A stretch of 64,000 nt of DNA, from positions 553,501-617,500 of the forward strand of contig JAWDGP010004972.1 of the NCBI GenBank assembly GCA_033675545.1, in the 5' to 3' direction. The number at the start of each line of letters is the position of its first letter. Within the stretch, counting starts at the first letter, position 1. Source of the DNA: Elysia crispata. Its lineage: Eukaryota; Mollusca; Gastropoda; Plakobranchidae. Below the pieces are notes generated by a model that saw only the letters and a program-made list of their open reading frames with translations, had not been told where the DNA came from and did not search any database. Positions 9,983 through 64,000 of the stretch are shown one piece after another. The translations under genes and the position numbers were made by a program.

Positions 9983-12900
9983 GCTCTTTGCTGTTTCAAA
10001 ATAGCATTAATTAGCAAAATCTCTATGATGCATTGAGGAAAAAGGCAGAAACAATATGATACAAAGAAAATGACCAAAAAAAAAAAAAAATGTTTTGATT
10101 GATCAATTTGTTGACACAGATGTATGTCTAACATAACAAATGTCTTCAGAAAATGTTTCAGCAATAATCTAGATAAATCTTGTAATAATTGTTCTTGATT
10201 AATCATACCTTGAGTATAGATAGATTGACTCTGGCAAGTGCTATTTTTGGTTACTCTTGAAAAGAATGTGAGAGTACCAAAAAACCTGGGTTTTAGTGAG
10301 TTTTTCTTTTTATTATTTCTATATTTAGTTACGTTTATCCGTCACATACAACTGAATCCACAAAAACTGGAAAATTATAGGTATTATATTACCAAAACAT
10401 AACAGCAATTTTCTAAAGCTAGAACTGTCCAGGCAGAATTTATCATAATCTTTTTCATTTTATTTTATTTATTTATTTATTATTTTTTTTTTCCGGGGGG
10501 AGGGGGGGGGGGGACATAGCAAATCGCTCTTCGTTGTACTTATTGAGCACATAAATAATCCTACTCTAAGTCTAACAGGCCTTAGGATATTAGATCTGGT
10601 ATCATTTTTGCCATGAACTGGGCGGATCATTATTTTGTTATAAAATGGGATTGATAGTGAAACTTAACCGAATTACCACGCAGAATTTCCGTACTGAAGG
10701 ATTTATGGGCCAAGTTTAAGCACTTTAGCATCCCCTGAGTTCCTCGAAGAAAACGAAAAGTGATGATAATGTGAAGATAGCCATTTGATGGAAGGAGCTA
10801 TCGACTCACGTAGCCATGAGTCAAATATAATTATGAAAAATAAAAAGGCTTAGAAAACGAGCACACATTCAAATAACATTACTTGCATTTAATTCAAAGA
10901 AACAATGGCTATGCAAAATCAAGAGTAAGTTTGTTTGCTATAGAATAAGCATATCTAGATCTATCTCGATCAATATTGCGACATCCTATAAGTACCGGGT
11001 AATACTTCTTAGTCGAAAGTCATTTATTCTCTCCAACAATGTTTAACACAGACGTTATAGTGTCGTGCGCTGAGCAGAGTTTAGCATACTTCTTTGAGAA
11101 ATTTCATTCCACAATGAAACAAAAATGTTGACAACTTATCCAAATTCGAAATAAACTTGGATACATTTACTTGAGAAACAGTCCTAAAGTTGTCTCTTTA
11201 TGGATCCAGCCCTATCTTACAATGTGCGAGCTCTAAATTGAAGTCGCCTAAAACTTTAGATATAGGTCAAACAAGAAAGTAAAGCGATCAAGGTTGGGAA
11301 AAAATAATGTTGATCATTATGTTAAAACTTAGTATTTTTTAAGGCATTCTGCCAATAGATACAATTTTTGATGTTCCTAAAAGTGTTGGCGCTAAAAAAT
11401 TAAAATCACTAAAATTTGGTGGCACATCAAACTTGTAATGTAACACATACCATCAATCTAAAATTATTATTCTTTCTAGACATATAAAAATGGATTTAGT
11501 TTAGCAACTTTGTATCACACTATAAGCTTTCTGTTTGGGCAGGGATGTCTCAACAGTACAGCCTGTGGTTCTTATGTCTCCTCGAAACGTTAGATCTACA
11601 TTGCCAGAGCTAAAAATAATAAATTATGCATGTGTATCCCTGTTCGAACTTTTTTCGAAAAGTCTGCATTATAGTGAGTTTCAGTGATTTTTTTTCTTTC
11701 ATTAGTTTTTAAACCTAAAGGTTTTTTTTTCCTCTTAAAAATTTACGCAATCGGTGTTAAGAATTGATGGTTTTTTTTTTAACTGATTAGTGCTTTTAGT
11801 TGTCTGTAACATACAGATCACGCTAATTTTTTGCAATTAAAAGAAGTTTATTTCATCTTTGATAAAACTTACTGGTAAATCTTGCTCTGTTTTTTATTTC
11901 ACTTAAAATCAATTTTCTATTTAATGGAGATAGATAAAAATAAAATCATTTATGTAAGATTTGCAATGAAAATAAAATTGAATTAAAAAGAAATATAGAA
12001 GAACAACTCACATTGAGAAAGGGACCAAACTATCAGTTTATTGCACTCTAGATTAAAAAAAAAAAAAAAAAAGAATTAAAAATAAGATAGATAGGAATAT
12101 ATTTAGTCACACGCAACACCAAAATCTAAGATAAGTTTTGAAAAGCTTCAGTATATATACACAAATTAAAAAAAAAATTGTTATAATCGACTTAAAAAGC
12201 TTACATCTCAAATATTTTTCAATTTTATTGTGACGCTCAAGAATAAACTGATCACTTTGACCAAAAATTATGATACATTTTAGAAAGTCTCAATAAAGAG
12301 AATTCTAATAAGGCAATATTTTTTAAGTGACATTTTTTATGATGGAAATCAAAATCGCTGACTATATAAAGGGTAATAAAATGATTATCTCGTCTTTTTA
12401 ATAAACAGCAATTGCATTCCAAACGAAAACAGAGAGCAAAAGATAATTTAAAAAGAAAATTGAAATACATTTCATTAAAACATAGAAACTTTGCAAAATA
12501 CACTTTACTCAAAGAAAACATCCGTCATAAACCAGCAATATTTTAAATGACAACCGAAGTTTGCCTTACTCTATTCTTTTAGTTACGGTACTCACAGCCA
12601 GGGTGATGAGTCTCGTTCGCAAGGTTCGAAAACATGAAAGAAAAGTTAGATTTCAGGTCTTTTAAACACACTAAACTGAACTGTTTTCTTTTATCAGATG
12701 AATTCATTTGAACAACACTTTATATTGAGAATGTTTTCTGTAAAAGCCAACGTTTGCGTTTAATGTTTATCCAGAAGGTAATAGGCCTACCTGAGTGAAA
12801 TGTTTGCGTACAGGTATTTGTTTCGAATCCAAAAAGAATTAATCCTCTATTTTAATTCTTATCAGTTGTGACTCGGGTACGGTGATCTGAATAGATAACA

Positions 12901-14542
12901 CTCAAACAACGCGAATGTCAGTCAATCACAAGATTCCCAAACTTGCAATCTTTAAAGTAAATCTTACATATAGAAAAGAGTATCCTTCACGAACAAAATG
13001 CCAGAAAAAAAACCACCATATTTCAAAATTGTATCACAAAGTAAGTATAATTGGAACATATTCCATGACAAGCTTGTCGGATGCGATATGAACATGTAGG
13101 GATGAGATGTGGGACAAAGGGAGTAGGAGGGGAAGGTCGGGTTGGGGTAGGAAGGCAGCGCTTCTCAATGTGCTGACTCCACGCTGATATTACGGGAGCT
13201 AGTCGGGAAAGCGTCACTCTTCACACACTACTATCTACTTGGTGTGCACCACATTTTTGTCGGCTCGCAGGTTCAGGCAGTTAGCAAACACAGCTGCTGC
13301 TCACAGCACGCAGGTTCGGTAAGGCATTTTTCTCCTTATTTCAAGGTATTTGGACAAAATGGGTAAATTCGTTGGAAAACAAGAGAAACATTGTTAGCAA
13401 TAAAATTAAGAAGATAATCATACAGCGTTTTCATAGATAACATGATAGACAAAGACAAATAATGGGTTTTAAATCTTTTTTTTTTTTTCTCGCAGAAACG
13501 ATTCTCACTCAATATAAATTTCCAGAAAATAAATTTGGAGACTGATTTCCGATGTAAAAATACTAAAATAAAGGGAAGTGGAGCAAGTTCTTTTAACATG
13601 ATGTACGTTTATAAAAGTGACATACTTTTGTTTTTCCCACTATAAAGTAAGGCAGCTCTAGGTAATTTACTTAAATTTTCTAGAATCGTAATCTTCAGAG
13701 ATTTGAGCAACTTTTTATTGTACATGGTGTATATTAAAAGATAAAATTAAGTTATATAAAATCAATAGACATGAAATTGCGATGCCTTTTTTTCGTTAGA
13801 ATGTTTTGCATTGAGATAGAGATAAAAATTCAACAGTCCTATTAAAACTATTCAGAGAACTTTGAAGTATTATTCCTGCTTTCGCCATAACAATCTCCTT
13901 CCATGTTTTAACTATGATTAGAAAAAGTTGTTCACCTATCCATGCGCTTTAGGACATAATTTATGCCTTTTTGCTTTGCCTTGTAAAAGCCTCAGTTATT
14001 GTCAATCAACCACACACGTATACGCACACATATACAAGAATATAAATTATTTATTCTATCAGGTGAATGTATGAGGTTGATGATGAGTTTTGTCTCCCAA
14101 ACCAAAGAGAAGACAGAGGCTAATAGGCTTACGATGAATCAAATTTTATTTTCAATGAAGTAAAAAGATTATAAGAAAAAAAAAAAAGAAAAGTAAGTTA
14201 AAAGTGATGAATGGAAATTATTTTTGACAAAAACATCGTAACTTTTTTCAAATAAGTTTTTTAAACGAAAAGACAAAAAAATAAAAGCATTTTAATTTAC
14301 CCTAAGGCTTCCTACGAAAAATAGGGCACGTAAAACAAAGAAGCACCTCAAAACTTAAGTCATTTACATTTTAAACAAACTGAATAGCAATTTTGAGAAA
14401 AAATATTTCAACATGAGGATTTTGCACGTAGATAGTGAAATCAAACCGACAGTTTCTCTGCACGAAGATCCAGTGGAAACCCGAAGACTACACAAAATCC
14501 TAACACTGAGCGAAGAATTCCAATGTTTCACTCGTTCACTCT
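9983..14542. other. Intergenic region and filamin 3' UTR region
   Basis: AT-rich DNA between the DJ-1/PfpI start and the filamin stop, both genes on the minus strand. It should hold the DJ-1/PfpI promoter and any 5' UTR exon (higher coordinates from 9983) and the filamin 3' UTR (immediately below 14543). Open frames are short and unconvincing. A T-run followed by an interrupted G-run lies at 10480-10513. No other gene was recognised. Confidence 0.6.
14145..14150 (-). terminator. Candidate filamin poly(A) signal
   Basis: AATAAA on the minus strand about 390 nt downstream of the filamin stop; a second copy lies at 14050-14055. Plausible 3' end signals, unproven in AT-rich DNA. Confidence 0.35.
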
Positions 14543-60854
<46,312 letters not shown>

Positions 60855-60931
60855 CTGGCACAGGGGGAAAATAGCAGCAAAAGTTAGAGTCAGAATTAAT
60901 CAAAACTGCCGTAGAATGTTCGATCGACCAT

Positions 60932-61022
<91 letters not shown>
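60932..61022. repeat. (CT)n(AT)n compound microsatellite
   Basis: About 26 CT units run directly into about 19 AT units, 78 bp from the strong acceptor of the 60691-60854 exon. Confidence 0.95.
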
Positions 61023-61025
<3 letters not shown>

Positions 61026-62094
61026 TCTTATAGTTGTAAGTGTTGACAAGAAGTATAAAAACCCCTTTGACATCAAGGAAATCCAAAAATGCGTTAAAAG
61101 AGTAAAGTCGAGAGAGTTAAAAGATTCTTAGATGTTTTGTTTGCATTTTCTTCGTCTTGGTTTTTTTTTATTTTAATTTGTTTAATTTAGTTTCAATTCA
61201 GTGCAAACTTTTTGTTATCAGTACTAACAATGGGTGTAGTAACAACAACGAGCTAGTAGAATTTGCTTCTGGGTCGCATTTATACACAACAGTCACGTCA
61301 TAGGAAAACTACTTTGAAAACCTAGGACGACGGATGGTCGTCTTCTTTTACTGGTGGAAAGTGACTTTTCCGTAGCCAAGCCCTAATCTTGCCTGTATTG
61401 CTAGAATAGCTCTGAGATCCTCTGACATTTAACCATTCAGGCACTAGAAGATTTTACCTACACCCACTTGATCTTCATTTGCTCGATAACAACTACAGTG
61501 GTACAGTTTAACCTATCTGTCTAATTTGTCAACAAGGAAAAAAAAAAGAAAAGCAAGCGAAAGGAAAATAATTTTACAAATCGAAGTAAAGATATATAAC
61601 AATCTGCAGGTGGGTGATTAGTTATTATCAGTTCTTGGGTAACTTTTGTCGCTTTTTTATTGCAATATTTATTTCAATGATGGGAATTGTTTACAAGGGC
61701 TCCACGCTTCATGAGGTGCTTGCTCTGACACCGATCTTTATCAGAGTAAATGCTGCCATTGTAAAGCCAGCAATCTTCTTTTTAAGTTAAAACTTCGCCC
61801 CTTTATTCGTATCTTGCATCAGAGCGGCGATGATATAAACTTGTTCACGTCACTAGTTTGTAGAATGTGATGTCTCAGTTATTCACCTCTGGTCAGCCTG
61901 ACGGAGGCGAGGGACTTCGAGGACACTCAGTCGCCGATCTGACATCATCACAAGTTTTCTCTACTCTCTAACCCGTATGTCTCGCAGATCCAAACATCAT
62001 GACGCTGGTTTGACCAAGACCTGGACCCCTAGCTTTGGCTAACATTCCTTCATAAGTCAGTGGTAAGAAACACCGTCAAGTGATTTTCACAAGA

Positions 62095-62176
62095 CCCACA
62101 ATGCCGGTTCTAACTTGCTCGAAGATTCGAATCAGTGACTCTTAATTCAGTTCCTAACAACTAAGCTACCTACAAC
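62095..62176 (-). mobile_element. tRNA-like (SINE) fragment
   Basis: On the minus strand GTAGCTTAGTTG (A-box-like, about 62156-62167) and GATTCGAATC (B-box-like, 62124-62133) are at tRNA-like spacing, with no proper acceptor stem. Probable SINE head. Confidence 0.45.
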
Positions 62177-64000
62177 ATATTAAATCATTGAGCAACTCAC
62201 TCAACTCATGTTTCATGGGACAACGTTTGATTTTCGGCCACATCGACCTGGTTTCATCTATGCCATCGTAATGCAGATGTCCGATAATTTTGTGGTTTCA
62301 CAAACAACAATGACATCAACTGTGTGGAACCCCATACAAGGATACAAAGTAAGATTATCCTGCCTCAAGTATACGACCCTATAATGAAACCGCCTCTCGG
62401 ACATGGTGAAAAAATATAAACAGATAAATTATGACATCACTTTCCCTTAGCAAATATACTTATTGGTTCTAAGTGATTCAAAATTAATCATCTCTCCAGA
62501 GCAAGAGAGACTTTAAGTGCTTTAGAGAGATCATAAACTTAGGACAATATTACTGTGTGTAGGTATCATGTAGGTATCATGTGCCGTGAGATTTACTCAC
62601 GAAAAGCGTAACGGATAAGGCGTAGAAAAGCGTGGCTTCTTTTGTTGTCAGATTGTGTAGAACCGTGACATCACTGTTTTTTCTCTCTATCAGAGGCAAC
62701 AAGTGACGGTCAAGTTGCTCTCCAAGCCAGAGACTGTACATCTCACATGTTGGAGATGTTTAGGGTTTCTGCATAAGCTCATGAGAGACTCCCTCACAGG
62801 CTGAAGATAACGGAATCTTGCTCCGTATCTCGCCACCCCACGGTATAGCCCTGCTTTTTCTCTGGAGATGGTTTTCCTAGGTTTAGGACACGTCATACTT
62901 GACTGGCCTGACATTTGAAGAAATGTTATAGCCTCCGCTCACATTTCGCGTGTCCCCGCAACCTGAGAGAGTTCTTAACCCGGCATGAGCGCTATCCTGT
63001 ACAAGTGATATTTCTCGCCGGCTGGATGTGAAACAGATACAGAAAAACTTCACCGATTTTTCGCAAATCAGCCTTTCTCAAACCCTTGCAATCTGTAGAA
63101 GTTATGACGAATTTCCTTCCTCATCTTTATTTCTTTACAAAACAATACTGTTCATTTTCAGAGAACAAGATTTCTCACTTTAGCATAACAAAACTTGAGA
63201 TTTTCATCAGCAAGTCATTGATAAATATACATTTTCATTATTTATAGACGCTTACATTTTTGGGTACTTATCAAAACTGAATATTTCAAAGAGATTTGAA
63301 AAGGGAGAGTTTGCAAAGAAATGAAGTTATTCGTTCTGTCAAAAGAACTGTTGGAATGACAGTCCTAAAAAAGTGATAGAATTTAATAAGATATCCATAC
63401 CGGATCCCTGAATTTCCAAACAACACACGAACATAATTTGCTCTCACGCAGATTCACGGTGTACCGCCAAACCTGAGGGCACTCATCAAACCTCTTCATC
63501 AACTCGTGACTTTCCGCAGCCACAGGTGTTCACCAAGTGAGCAGTCACGACCACAGGGCAGGGGTGGGACTTGTCTCTAAAACTGGCATGACGCAAACCT
63601 CAAGAGATAAAGCGCAAGCTTTGGGATGAGGAGAAAAGAAAGGCTACCATATACAGTTGGATTCAGATAATGGAAGGTTTAACTGTTTTGAAGTACAAAT
63701 ATCCTAACCTCTTACACTCTGGACCCACTTTGCTCACAGTGATACGAGATTCTTACGGAATTAATTCACTTTGAATTTTATATAAAAAAAAAAACAACAA
63801 CAAAAAAACAGGTGTTTATTAGAAAGGTTACAAGAGCGAATAGCTTTCATGCCAACATAGTTTTCATATCTTTCCCGAACTATTTGAATTGTAAGCATGG
63901 TTCAAAATAAATGTGACAGAATTTTCTATTTTCTCATAGGCGACGCTTGCAATCTTAGTGTTATCATTTTTTTTATTTTTTGAGAGCATTTGATATTTTA

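Larger units (their letters stand above)
60855..64000. other. Upstream filamin region, no exon recognised
   Basis: Contains a (CT)n(AT)n microsatellite and a tRNA-like fragment. A short ATG frame at 61887-61945 ending in a plausible donor (CAGAG|GTGAAT) might be a 5' UTR exon with a small upstream frame, but this is weak. The left-over filamin exons (CH domains, repeats 1-15) are not visible here. Confidence 0.55.

Noticed and set aside
61887..61945. Short ATG exon MSDRRLSVLEVPRLR ending in a CAGAG|GTGAAT donor as the filamin N-terminus
   Set aside because: Its phase-2 end joined to the 60854 acceptor reaches TAG at once, and no other acceptor fits; at most a 5' UTR exon with a small upstream frame.

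Overview
The window is nuclear DNA from an animal: AT-rich, intron-rich, and crowded with (GA/CT)n microsatellites and minisatellites. Protein resemblance and repeat style suggest a lophotrochozoan, most likely a mollusc, but that is inference and no species can be named. There are no operons, bacterial genes or CRISPR arrays. All recognisable coding sequence is on the minus strand and split by introns, so most long open frames in the window are microsatellite artefacts or shadows.

Layout. (1) 1-1175: the 5' part of a decayed hAT-type DNA transposon, with a zinc-finger/transposase fragment broken by a frame change and a 103-bp tandem duplication; it ends in a putative terminal inverted repeat. 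(2) 3251-3760: a foldback element with long imperfect inverted arms. (3) 4724-9982: a complete five-exon gene for a 236-residue DJ-1/PfpI (Hsp31/glyoxalase III-like) protein with Glu28 and the Cys137-His138 nucleophile elbow. (4) 9983-14542: intergenic DNA plus the 3' UTR region of the next gene. (5) 14543-60854: the 3' half of a filamin gene. I place sixteen coding exons whose junction phases all agree. Together they encode 831 residues from an in-frame ATG at 60820 to a TGA at 14543: the second half of Ig-repeat 16, repeats 17-23, hinge 2 and the dimerising repeat 24 (vertebrate numbering). (6) 60855-64000: no further filamin exon seen; the actin-binding CH domains and repeats 1-15 must lie beyond the window if this locus encodes full-length filamin.

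The first filamin exon in the window has a good polypyrimidine acceptor, an in-frame stop and then a well-placed ATG, and is followed by a 22-kb intron. The predicted product of about 90 kDa resembles the short C-terminal filamin (FLN90) of Drosophila cheerio, so an internal promoter is a reasonable hypothesis.

The filamin introns hold at least eight unrelated minisatellites (20, 39, 42, 59/69, 60, 61, 80 and 124 bp). In the 61-bp array each unit carries a copy of the neighbouring exon's last 13 bases and its 5' splice site. The introns also contain many GA/CT tracts, very long AGT and GAA arrays, tRNA-like SINE fragments and a perfect 21-bp hairpin. The two genes are in tandem on the same strand, but nothing in the sequence links their functions.
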